A DNA stretch of 64,000 nt from Symbiodinium natans (lineage: Eukaryota; Sar; Dinophyceae; Suessiales; Symbiodiniaceae), in contig CAJNDS010000913.1 in assembly GCA_905221605.1 (NCBI GenBank), forward strand, positions 704,836-768,835. Direction: 5' to 3'. The notes below the pieces were generated by a model. The model did not search any database. It was not told the DNA's origin and saw nothing but the letters and a program-made list of their open reading frames with translations. A program made the translations under genes and the position numbers. Each line of letters opens with the position of its first letter. Positions within the stretch are counted from its first letter, which is position 1. This document shows, piece by piece, positions 51,835 to 60,340 of the stretch.

Positions 51835-54800
51835 GTGGAGGCCCGAAGGTGTGCAGGTTAGGGCGGGTCACGCAGGTAGATGCTGCCCGTGCGCAGGTCG
51901 GCGTGCACCGCTATCTCCCCGACGCCAGCGGGGTTCGCGTCAAATGGCGGCTTGCATACATCGCCGAGGACGGTGCGCTCACGCTTTCAGAGGGGACTCG
52001 TCCGGCCCACGAAGCGGTTTCCGTCAGGGAGATCATTTCCAAGATCGACCTGAACCGCGACGGCGTGCTTGCTGCAGCCTCGGCCAGAAAGTTGGACAAG
52101 GGGGCGTACTCGTTGCAGGACAGGACGCTCGAGAGAGCGTCTCGCACTGGCACGGGTGTGCTCTCGATCCGAGAGGCCCTCGCGGACCTCTTGGTCGCGG
52201 AACCCCGCGTGTTGCAGCCTAGGGCTTCCCCAGAGTCGGGTGCTGTCGAGAGTTGGTTCCGGCAGTATTTCCTTGGAGGGGTTGCCGATGTCTTAGAGGT
52301 TGCTTGGGGTGACGCGGTCGTCTCCGACGCGGCTAGGAGGCACGGGTACAGGGTTGTTCCCGCTTTTGTGCAAGGCAAGCAGGCCTACGGGATCACCTGG
52401 AACCTGGCCGCAGAAGAGCACTTAGAGGCCATTAGCGGCGCTGTTCTGCGCACAGAGCCGAAGGTGCTCGTGATTGGGCTTGAGGGCAAGAATGTGCCCC
52501 GGGCTTTCCTCCAGCTAGTCGTCCGGTGTGCGCAGGAACGCACGCGCGCGGGCGCCCACGTCGCGCTGCATTTGCAGGCACAAAAAGGCGAGTGGGAACC
52601 CTGGCGGCTAGAGGAGTGGGGCGCCTTGTTTGGGACGCTCGCAGAGCCACGCTGGCCTTGGGCTTTCGTGCGGGCTGACATGTGCCAGTTCGCGCGGGCC
52701 AGTGGCCGCGGCAACCTCGTTGAGAGCGGGGCCCTGTGGCTCGCCGATTTCAGCTTAGAATCGGTAGGTTTGAGGTGTAGTAGGCCGGATGCGTTAGGCG
52801 CAGTGCAGCACAAGCACGTTGAGCGCGCGCAAGCCGACTACAACCTCATAGGGGCGGCTTTCTGCGCTTCGCTCCAGGACCTTGGTCTGAGGGGCGCAGA
52901 AGAGCTGTGCACCGCTGCAGTAGAAAGCTTTCCAGCCACTGCGGGTGCAGATAGCGTCGCGGCTGCGCCACAGCCCTCTCCAGTCGTTCCCCTCCCGGAC
53001 GTGCGCTCGGGCGAGGACCTCACGCCAGCAGAGCGTGCGGAGCTGGATAAGGAGGTGGATAAGTATGCCGCTGAGAAGGAAGCGTTTTGGCGGACCAAGG
53101 CGGACGCCAAGGACTGGGATTCCGTCCGGGCTGACCTTGAGGTCTATGCTCTTGCGGGCGAGAAGGTCGCGGAGGATCCTAGGCGCACCGAGGCCTATAG
53201 AGACCTCGTATGGTCGGGTTTGAAGATCGAGCCTGGACCAACCAGACCAGGGCTGACCGATGCTGACATCGCAGCCGTCAGGGAGGTCATACGGCGAAAG
53301 GCCGCTGGGTTCTGGGTGGAGGACACCACCAGGACCACGGTCAGGAAGTTCGCCCATGACTGCATCCCCACCGGGCCGCCGGTCTCGTCCCAGCCTCACA
53401 GTCTGAGGGGCGAGTCCGCGCAATGGGTCGACGACAAGCTTGAAGAAGAATGCAAGCGGGGTCAGTTGATCCGCGGCAGCTCGGCTTGGGGATCTGCGCC
53501 GTTTCCGACCAAGGAAATGCCCAGCTACAAGCGGCATAGGAAGCGACGCTTGGTGGTTGACTACCGCCGTGTGAATGCCCGAATTAAGCGCTCCACGTAC
53601 TATTGTCGGCGGGGCAGCGATGTGCTCGCCGCCGCAGTAGGTTCGGTTTGGTATACCTTCGTGGATGCGGTTAGTGGGTTTAATCAGATTAGGAACACCA
53701 AGCGTGCTCGCGAGGTGTTGGCCATTGTGGCAAGATCAGGGAAATATCTCCCTGTCGGCCTCACCTTTGGCCCGATTAACGGCCCAGATGATTTCAACTT
53801 TGTGGTTGATAGGGCCTATGCCCCCGGCAGAGGTAGGCGCCTTAAGTATACTAAGGAGTGGATAGCCTACGTGGATGATCTTACTGTTAGGACGGGTAGG
53901 GTCATTGATGGGCAGTTTTTCACTGATGCCCAAGCCGAGGGGGCGGTGCGCGAAGCGTGCGCCAAGGGGGCAGTCGCGGCTCCGCAGAGCGCGTCGTCTG
54001 CTCTTGAAGCCTTAGGCGTTCGCGGTGCGCACAACACCAAGCGCGCGAACCATGACGCGGCGCGCTCAGACCAGAATCACCCCACGCGCGTTCTGATGCT
54101 CAGGATGTTGGGGCTGTTCGGGTGTTTCTGTGTTCAGGGCGGGTGTTTTTGGGGCGGGCCGTTTCCCAGGTCGCCGGTCTGCGGGCAGAAGGATGCGTGC
54201 AGCTTCGTTCGTCTGTCTCGCAGCCATTGTTTAGCAAGCAGGCCTAGAGGTTCGGTCCAAGGTCGAAGCGGAAGCCGTAGAAGCCTTAGAGCCCAGACCT
54301 TAAGGAAACTCCCCAAACCCCCGCCGCAGCGGTTCAAGTGTGTTGTAGAACCTAGGGTAGGTAGTCCCTCCCCGCGTTCGTGCCTGTGCACTGCGCCCCG
54401 CTGCGGGTCGCGACCAGACCGCGCGGGAGCGACCGATCGGTCGCCCGGACCTTCGTGGTCAACCACAAGGCCCCGCTGCGGGCCGTGCCCTGGCCGCGCG
54501 GGAGCGGCTGCCTACCACTACTGCACACCGGCCCCTTGCAGCGGGCCGTGTCCTGGCCGCTCAAGGGCGCGTCAGGTTTTCCTCGCCCATCGGAGGTCCA
54601 GCAAAGCCGCGGGCCTCAGTGCCGCGATGGGTGGAGGAGGGTCGAAGGGCAGGGGCAAGAGCAAGAGCCCAGGCCCTAAGGGCCGGAGGGGCCCGCCCAC
54701 GATTGACGACGTGCAGCGCAGGCTAGTCCGATGCATGCGGCACGGCGAAGCTGGTTGCAGAGGCCGGTTCGCTCCGGGCGGCCTCTACCCGGTTGATGAG

Positions 54801-55799
54801 TTGATCGAGCAACTTGGCATCACCATCAACCAGTACAACCAGGCGGTCGCGCACGACGCCAACCAGCGGAAGCCGAGGTTGGATACCTCGCACGCTGGCT
54901 TCCTGCGTGCCTTCCAAGGCCACTCGGCCGATTGCGGCCATCCTATGGGGTTCATGATGGAGGGTCTGAGTGAGACCGCCATCAACGAGCTTATAGACCG
55001 GTATGGCCCGGCCATGTGGCACGGCACGGACCTGCATGTCGTGCCAAGCCTGATTCAGAACGGCTTGATCCCCGGCGGCGGGCCGGGAGGCCGCCTCGGG
55101 GTGCACTACGTCCTAGGCCACTGCCCCACGCAGTGGGAGGACGGGAGACGCGGGTTCCGCCGCGGATCGACTTGCATAGTCGAAGTCCGGCTGGCGGTCC
55201 TGCGGGACGCCGGAGTGCCTATCTATTCGGGAGCGGATGGGGTGGCTCTCACTGGCCAGATTAGGGCCACCGGCATCTCCCGCATCTGGGCACTCCCCAA
55301 GGGCTCGCCTGTTTACTCAGTCTTGATTGCTGAGTTAGAAGTGGATCGGTTGATCCAGCATGTCGACCTAAGGAGTTTAGGCGACACCAGTGCGGGCCCA
55401 CACCCGCCGTTGGGGCGAGGACCGAGACTGGGCACGGTCCAGGCGTCCCAAGCTGCTGCGGCCAGCAGTGGCGCGGCGAGCTCCTCGACGGTTGTGCTGG
55501 CCCCTGCGGCCGTGTCATGGCCGCGGGGGCCGCCCAACCTGTTACCCCTCCTAAGGCCGCGCCTAAGGCCAAAGGGCGTCCCTCAGGGGCTCCTAAGACT
55601 TCGATCGTTCCAGCGAAGCCCAAGGTGTACCCTAGGCGCAACGTCCCTGGCCCCAATGTCCTCGAGGCCGAAGACTCGCTCGAGGAAGAGGCAGCCCAAG
55701 AAGCTGAAGGTGTCGAGGAAGATAGTTCCAGCTCGGATCTTCCCGACACGCGGGCGCCTCCAGCCGCGGTCGGGTGAAGGAGGACGAGGAGCCCGCTGA
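51813..55799 (+). CDS. ORF2 part 1: Rossmann-like, RT fingers/palm, Tpt1-like domain (copy 2)
   Basis: The frame is open from 51,813, overlaps the end of ORF1 by 22 bases in the -1 direction, and lacks any ATG for its first 270 or so codons, so it is probably reached by frameshifting from ORF1. Numbering residues from 51,849: about 140-345 form a Rossmann-like segment (VADVLEVAWGDAVVSDAARR; KVLVIGLEGKNVP); about 500-690 are RT fingers and palm (KRRLVVDYRRVNAR, FVDAVSGFNQIRN with Asp606, AYVDDLTV with YVDD at 674); 927-1155 are a Tpt1/KptA-like domain. A one-base loss in hairpin H14 at about 55,509 breaks the frame, so the last 95 or so residues are out of phase; coding continues in another frame to about 55,770, then in a third. 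Confidence 0.8.
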   Translation, partial: SIAYRGVGGGPKVCRLGRVTQVDAARAQVGVHRYLPDASGVRVKWRLAYIAEDGALTLSEGTRPAHEAVSVREIISKIDLNRDGVLAAASARKLDKGAYSLQDRTLERASRTGTGVLSIREALADLLVAEPRVLQPRASPESGAVESWFRQYFLGGVADVLEVAWGDAVVSDAARRHGYRVVPAFVQGKQAYGITWNLAAEEHLEAISGAVLRTEPKVLVIGLEGKNVPRAFLQLVVRCAQERTRAGAHVALHLQAQKGEWEPWRLEEWGALFGTLAEPRWPWAFVRADMCQFARASGRGNLVESGALWLADFSLESVGLRCSRPDALGAVQHKHVERAQADYNLIGAAFCASLQDLGLRGAEELCTAAVESFPATAGADSVAAAPQPSPVVPLPDVRSGEDLTPAERAELDKEVDKYAAEKEAFWRTKADAKDWDSVRADLEVYALAGEKVAEDPRRTEAYRDLVWSGLKIEPGPTRPGLTDADIAAVREVIRRKAAGFWVEDTTRTTVRKFAHDCIPTGPPVSSQPHSLRGESAQWVDDKLEEECKRGQLIRGSSAWGSAPFPTKEMPSYKRHRKRRLVVDYRRVNARIKRSTYYCRRGSDVLAAAVGSVWYTFVDAVSGFNQIRNTKRAREVLAIVARSGKYLPVGLTFGPINGPDDFNFVVDRAYAPGRGRRLKYTKEWIAYVDDLTVRTGRVIDGQFFTDAQAEGAVREACAKGAVAAPQSASSALEALGVRGAHNTKRANHDAARSDQNHPTRVLMLRMLGLFGCFCVQGGCFWGGPFPRSPVCGQKDACSFVRLSRSHCLASRPRGSVQGRSGSRRSLRAQTLRKLPKPPPQRFKCVVEPRVGSPSPRSCLCTAPRCGSRPDRAGATDRSPGPSWSTTRPRCGPCPGRAGAAAYHYCTPAPCSGPCPGRSRARQVFLAHRRSSKAAGLSAAMGGGGSKGRGKSKSPGPKGRRGPPTIDDVQRRLVRCMRHGEAGCRGRFAPGGLYPVDELIEQLGITINQYNQAVAHDANQRKPRLDTSHAGFLRAFQGHSADCGHPMGFMMEGLSETAINELIDRYGPAMWHGTDLHVVPSLIQNGLIPGGGPGGRLGVHYVLGHCPTQWEDGRRGFRRGSTCIVEVRLAVLRDAGVPIYSGADGVALTGQIRATGISRIWALPKGSPVYSVLIAELEVDRLIQHVDLRSLGDTSAGPHPPLGRGPRLGTVQASQAAAASSGAASSSTVVLAPAAVSWPRGPPNLLPLLRPRLRPKGVPQGLLRLRSFQRSPRCTLGATSLAPMSSRPKTRSRKRQPKKLKVSRKIVPARIFPTRGRLQPRSGEGGRGAR
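53356..53990 (+). other. RT fingers and palm domain located after the integrase
   Basis: Motif order follows Ty3/gypsy RT: IPTGPPVSSQPHSLRGES, GSSAWGSAPFPTKE, RLVVDYRRVNARI, VDAVSGFNQI, LPVGLTFGPINGPDDFNFVV, YVDDLTV. All three catalytic Asp are present. After YVDD the sequence runs a short helix and then leaves the RT fold; the thumb is in ORF1. Confidence 0.85.
54627..55330 (+). other. Tpt1/KptA-like RNA 2'-phosphotransferase domain
   Basis: Family landmarks are in order: an N-terminal winged-helix-like part with RH (MRHGEAG, Arg964-His965), QRKPRLDTS, the RAFQGHS motif (Arg1020), WHGTDLHVVPSLIQNGLIPG (HGT at 1058-1060), GVHYV, a basic GRRGFRRG stretch, and IYSGADGVALTGQI matching the FYxSxNGVWLT region. 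In known enzymes these Arg/His residues bind the 2'-phosphate and NAD+; all appear kept. Tpt1 removes 2'-phosphates left at RNA ligation junctions. An ATG at 54,627 opens a low-complexity Gly/Ser/Lys lead-in, but the frame is continuous from the palm. Confidence 0.85.
55505..55525. repeat. Hairpin H14 without its bulge (copy 2)
   Basis: TGCG, GCC, loop GTGTCAT, GGC, CGCG: a perfect 7-bp stem. The lost G is the frameshift that ends the long ORF2 frame. Confidence 0.6.
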
Positions 55800-58700
55800 T
55801 GGGGCCCGTGCCGAGAGCACAGAGGAAGGGTTCCTCGAGCTTGGCCAAACGGTGGTCAGCAGCGCGAAGGAGTACCTCGCGCGGTCCGAAGCTCTTCTGA
55901 GAGCGCAGAAGCTCCAGTCGAAGATACTGGAGGTGGCGGGAACCGCGATGGTGAAGCTAGAGAAGATCACCAAGCGTGAGGAATCCCTCAAAACACTGCG
56001 CCGAGAGGGAGAGAGTCGGGCGGCCGGGGAAGGCGCCGACGGGGAAGAGGTGTCTGACGATGGTCAGGACGCCCCCGGGGTTGCGGGGTCGAGCAGTTCC
56101 GCCAGGCCTTCAGGAGGCGGGACCGCCCAGTCCGCCCCGGCCCCAGAGGAGCCTCGCCCCAGCGCTGACGGCCACTATGGATGCTCAGCTCCTGGATGCG
56201 GGCTGGCCTTTGAGTCGCTGGTGCAGTACCACTGGCATCAGGCGGCCTGCCATGGCGCCTCTCTTCCGCCCAACCTGGGGATCAGCCCCTCCGCACCTCT
56301 TGACCCTTTTCGTCAAGACTGGCGGGGACGGTTGTTCCGCCGAGGAAAGGACGGTGAGTATGGGGAGGTGCCCATGCTCCGGGTGATTCGGTACCACAAA
56401 GCCAACGGGTACGATCACTCGAAGGTCCCGCTCCTGAAAAGAGGGGACCGAATCCAGCTTGAGGACGGGTCGCACCACATTTATGGTGGTAGTCATCCGC
56501 CGGGGTGGCTTCGCGATGACCCGGAGCTGGATCCCGCTCCAGAGAGCAGCAGTGGAGGGTCCACGCCCAAGAGCGAGCCCAAAGAGGAGGCCGAGCCGAG
56601 ACCTCCGCGGGAAGCAGCTCCGCGCGGGCGGGCCCTCGAGCCGCCGAAGGGCGACGTTCAGCAACGCCTTGCGGAGCGTCGTTCCAAACGGGATTATTCG
56701 CCAGACCTGGTGACGCCTCTTGACGATCTCCATGCCCAGGAGATCGATTCCTTCTTCGCGGGCGACCCAGCCGCGGACAGCCTTGACGTCATTCTGATGC
56801 GCGCCGAGGTTCGCACTGAGTCCCACCTCAAAGTTGGCCGGGAGGAGGAAGAGCCCCTGGTCAAGGAGGAACAGGAGGAGGAAACAGAGGTTGTCAAAGA
56901 CGAGGAGGTCTCGGTTGAGATGGAGGAGGGCACCGCGGATGAGGCGGACGATGTCGCCCTCCCAGCCAACCGAGCCTACGCCGAAGGCCGCTTTTACCCC
57001 TACGGCAGCTGGCGGTGCTTCTTCTGCGAAGCCATTAACCCGGTCACCGAGGACCAGTGCCTCACCACGCACGCGGGCGCCCCGTGCGACGGCCGATGGA
57101 TCAATGGGATCGACATCGGGTGGTGGGAGGTAGATCCTCAAACCGCGCCGGAGCAATGGCGGCGGAGGTTTTCTGCCGAAGAGCTTGAAGAACAACAAGC
57201 GCGGGCAGATGCCGCGAGGCTTCTCAGCGATGAGGAACTCGCTGAAGCCCTCCAGGCGGCCGAGGAGGCGCAGGCGGCCGAGCGCGCCAAGAAGCGAGAG
57301 CGGCGCCAGGCGGAGAAGGCGGAGCGCGATGATCACATCAGCGAGGCGCTCCGCATAGCAGGGTGGCAGTGCCCTAACTGCTATGAATGGAACCTTTCAT
57401 TCAGGCAGCTGTGCTTTCGGTGCAGCACGCCTCTCCGCTTGGCAGAGGTCGTTTCTCGCGGGATCCCTGATCCGCGGCGCGGCGAAGAGAGGGACTCGGG
57501 CTCCGAAAGCAGCCAGGACGAGCTGGAGTACGAGATCCTTCTGGCCAATCGTGCGATGGACCAAGAAACCATCCAACCTCTTCTTAGAAACAAACACAAG
57601 AAGAGGGGCGGCAAGAGACGTCGCGAAGAGGCGACGTACGGCAAGGGCCGCGACCCTTGGAGTGCTTGGGCAGACGCCCGTGGCAAGGGCCAGGGCAAGC
57701 CGAAGGGCAGAGGCAAGTCCGATGCCAAGGGCAAGCCCAAGGGGAGGGGCAAGTACGCCTGGGGCGCTTTCGCCGCGGGCATTGTTGCCGCGCTCCAACC
57801 CCGCCCAAGCACAAGCTGGGTCCCAGCTTTCCCGTGCGGGTCGGCCCGGCCGCCGCCAAGTGTTCCGCTTCCGCCGCGGACCCCCTTTTTCCTGGGTCGC
57901 GGGCTCCTCAATCGGTTGATGCACGCCCTCAACGGGAACATCAACGGCTGGTGGGGCCTGGCGGCTGCAGCGTCGGCGCCGATTGCCTTGCAGTTGCACC
58001 GCGGGGTTGTGCATGTTGTCGAGGACTCCATGCACGCGGTTGCAACGGTTTCGGCCGACGTTGTCGAGGAAATCGGCCATGGGGCCAGGCGGACCGTGTG
58101 GGTCGCCGGAACAGCCATCACTCTGGTAGTAGTGATTTTGTGCGGCGCTGTTCTGTGGTACGTGAGTCGTGCCGTTGCCAATCGCATTGCGCATATGCGA
58201 CATGGCAACACCGCGGCCCCTGAGGCGCGGCTGTCTCAGCTCCTTGGCTCCGAAGCGACGTTTGAGGTCGCGAGCTCCAAGAAAGGGGTGACCCATAAGG
58301 TTTGGGTGCACCTCAAGGAGGAGACAGCTGCCTGTGGCTGTCGTGCTTACCTGGCAGAAGGACGCTGCGGGCATTGCGATGTCGCAATGGACACCGCTCG
58401 TTCCTTAGGGTTTTTGCACGCGGCCCAGCGAGGCGCGGGTCCTGCGCTCACAGACTCCATTCGGAGTACCGCCTCCGAAGCCCTGGCAAAGGGTAAGGTT
58501 GTGTTGGGTTTGGGAAACAGTGAAGGATGTTTCTCCCAACTGGCGGCCAAGAGCCGCGGGCTCTCCTGCTTTCAGGGGCTCGCGGGTCGTGACCTGGCCG
58601 CGGCCCCAGCAGATGGAGCGAGCGCGGCCCACGCACAGTCCGGCTCCGTGCAACGTGCCGCCACTGCCATTGTGGCGCGCACGCCAGGCCGGAGGAACAA

Positions 58701-59358
58701 GGGCCCAGCCCCCGCTAGGAGTTCTCCAGTCAAAGAAGCGGAATTCCTTGCGGGCGGGCCATACGTTCAGGCCGCCCAAACGCTGCTGGGGTCTGGAGCA
58801 GCAGAGGATGTGATCTACATCCGGGCGTACAGCTTAGATTGCCCATCCTGCATCGAGGCAATCGAAGCGTCGCTTAGCAAGGGCGCAAGCGTTCGGATTG
58901 TCGCCGACATGGGGCAATGCCACCGCACCAAGCTTCAGTGGCAAGCGTTGAAACGCTTGGCGGCTGCAGGTGCCGAAGTGAAGGTGGGTTGTGGCACATC
59001 CGTGCGCGACGCCTATGCTCGCGACGGCCGCGGGGCTAAGGTAGGCACCGGGATTCAAGGGCTGCATCATGCCAAGGCCCTATGCCTACTGCGGCCTGAT
59101 GGCGCGGTGGTGCTGATTGGGAGCCTCAATTTTACCACAAGCAGCAAAGCCAATGCGGAGGCAGGGCTTAAGCTTGAGGTCCCCAAGACGCACCCAGTCG
59201 CACAGTCCTACATCGAGGAATTCCAGAGGGTGTCGGCTGAGGCATTCTCCCTCGATGAGGCGGTTGCAAAGCGCCCTCAGCTGGAGCGAGCCAGTAGCTC
59301 CAACGTTGCTGGCAACGCCACTCGTGCCCCCAACACTGCTCCACAGGGTATCGAGTAG
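55767..59358 (+). CDS. ORF2 part 2: zinc fingers, membrane helix, SWIM and PLD-type domain (copy 2)
   Basis: It continues ORF2 after small frame errors. Domains in order: acidic coiled-coil-like region; C2H2 finger CSAPGCGLAFESLVQYHWHQ... (Cx4Cx12Hx4H, about 56,183); long acidic linker; two RanBP2-type fingers (WRCFFCEAINPVTEDQC at 57,010; WQCPNCYEWNLSFRQLCFRC at 57,364); Lys/Gly-rich RGKGQGK-like basic stretch; hydrophobic helix AITLVVVILCGAVLWYVSRA (58,114); SWIM finger CGCRAYLAEGRCGH (58,331); and a phospholipase-D-like domain with HHAKALCLLRPDG and IGSLNFTTSSKANAEAG. The stop is at 59,356. The RanBP2, SWIM and PLD parts survive only in this copy because copy 1 stops at the gap. Confidence 0.8.
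57774..57792. repeat. Bulged-G hairpin H15
   Basis: CGCG, bulged G, GCA, loop TTGT, TGC, CGCG. Confidence 0.5.
58088..58107. repeat. Bulged-G hairpin H16
   Basis: GGCG, bulged G, ACC, loop GTGTG, GGT, CGCC; the outer pair has changed to G-C. Confidence 0.55.
58331..58375 (+). other. SWIM-type zinc finger
   Basis: CGCRAYLAEGRCGH fits CxCx8CxH. SWIM fingers occur in transposases and nucleic-acid-binding proteins. It lies between the membrane helix and the PLD-like domain. Confidence 0.7.
58581..58602. repeat. Bulged-G hairpin H17
   Basis: CGCG, bulged G, GTC, loop GTGACCT, GGC, CGCG; the middle inner pair is a T-G wobble. Confidence 0.6.
58760..59250 (+). other. Phospholipase-D-like (HKD) nuclease domain
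   Basis: The segment from AQTLLGSGAAEDVIYIRAYS to the end has a single HxK motif (HHAKALC at 59,065) followed by Asp and GSLNFT, as in Nuc/PLD6-type single-motif enzymes that act as dimers. SLDCPSCIEAIEASLSKGAS matches the N-terminal helix region. A nuclease or phosphodiesterase role is inferred from the family. Confidence 0.8.
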
Positions 59359-59576
59359 GCTGCGGCCAGTCGGCGCGGCGTGGTATGCATCCACGCATTA
59401 TCAGAGCAGGCGTTGCAGCACGGCACGTTGCTTCGCCAACCTTTTGCACTTTCTTTTGCTTGACTGCGGGCGAAAAGCCGCGGCAGGTTGGAAACCTGCC
59501 CATTTTGCATTCCCCGCACCTTTCTCCTCCGCCCTGCCTGTGGCCCCTCGTGCTGAGGGTGCTCTTTTGCAGGTGC

Positions 59577-59598
59577 TGCGGACCGTGTCCTGGTCGCG
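59577..59598. repeat. Bulged-G hairpin H18
   Basis: TGCG, bulged G, ACC, loop GTGTCCT, GGT, CGCG. Confidence 0.65.
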
Positions 59599-59636
59599 GC
59601 AATGCGCTCGCCGAAGCGCGTGTGAGTTGCATTGCC

Positions 59637-59658
59637 CGCGGCACGAGCCATGTGCGCG
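59637..59658. repeat. Bulged-G hairpin H19
   Basis: CGCG, bulged G, CAC, loop GAGCCAT, GTG, CGCG. Confidence 0.65.
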
Positions 59659-59932
59659 GCTCTCACTGAGTCTGGTAGCCCGTAGGGTAGTTCCGGATAG
59701 GTGAGTAGCCGTAGCCGTAGCTTAGGACCGGTAGTGTACAGTGTACCATTTGTACCATAGTCTGCGTACTGGCAGCTAGAGACCAGCTCGAGGATTCAAG
59801 AGCCTCGCCCACCAGCAAAAGGGTGAGGACCTCCTGGGAAAGGGTAGTTAAGGGCTGCTGAGGGTTGCTGTCGTCGTGCGTTCGTGTGGTGGTGCGGGCT
59901 AGCGTCCCTGCCGCATGCCAATGCTCATGATG

Positions 59933-59952
59933 TGCGGACCACCGCGGTCGCA
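59933..59952. repeat. Bulged-G hairpin H20
   Basis: TGCG, bulged G, ACC, loop ACCGC, GGT, CGCA, with a further G-C pair outside. Confidence 0.6.
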
Positions 59953-60036
59953 CGCGACACCCTCTCCCTTCCCTTTCTGTGATCAGCCCGAGTGCCTGCT
60001 GCACTCAGAGCTCGAGATGAGCTGGAAGCCTCGGCT

Positions 60037-60046
60037 GAGGGGCGAA
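60037..60046 (+). promoter_or_regulatory. Candidate polypurine tract
   Basis: TGAGGGGCGAA lies immediately before the 3' LTR. It is purine-rich but short and interrupted by C, so only position supports it. Confidence 0.4.
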
Positions 60047-60340
60047 TGTGAGCAGGTCTAAGCACGCACGTTGCATGTGCAGAGCTGCCAGGACCAGTAC
60101 TGTAGTCTTCTTTGCATGTGTAGGTTTGCAATTCGTTTCAATGCCAATTTTGGCTCAAGTACCGAGCTTGTGCCTTTGAGCACGGTAGTGTCGTACAGTA
60201 GCTCTTAGGTTGCTGTGCGGTCCGACCGGACGCACTCAGGCGTAGCTGCACAAGTGCTTGAACTCGCGAAGTCGTAAAACAGCGTGACCGGGCTGTGATT
60301 GCATTGGCTTAGTGCAAGTCCAGTGCTGGTCGACTTCACA
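60047..60340 (+). repeat. 3' LTR
   Basis: It is identical by eye to the 5' LTR over all 294 bases, including the spliced-leader-like motif (60,144-60,159) and hairpin H1 (60,216-60,234). Confidence 0.93.

Larger units (their letters stand above)
59359..60046 (+). other. 3' non-coding region of the retrotransposon
   Basis: No long frame is supported. It holds hairpins H18-H20, weaker relatives (TGCGGCC...GGCGCG at 59,361; TGCGGGC...GCCGCG at 59,464) and a perfect 8-bp hairpin GGCAGGTT, GGA, AACCTGCC at 59,482-59,500. Confidence 0.6.
30775..60340 (+). mobile_element. Giant LTR retrotransposon, interior present twice
   Basis: Bounded by identical 294-bp LTRs with TG...CA ends. The flanking AATA repeats are consistent with a 4-bp target-site duplication, which the microsatellite makes ambiguous. 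The interior encodes gag, protease-like, reverse-transcriptase, RNase H and DD35E integrase segments plus RNA-processing-like cargo domains. The sequence from 32,541 to 44,487 reappears, closely similar, from 44,588 to 56,802 after a 100-N gap. A single element would be about 17 kb. The copies differ by scattered substitutions and by different frameshifts, so the span is either a tandem arrangement with about 5 kb hidden in the gap or a misjoin of two copies. Integrase, GPY/F-like tail and reverse-transcriptase motifs are Ty3/gypsy-like. Confidence 0.85.

Noticed and set aside
51849-51851. GTG at 51,849 as an ORF2 start
   Set aside because: The frame is open upstream to 51,813 and eukaryotic initiation at GTG is unlikely; recoding from ORF1 fits better.
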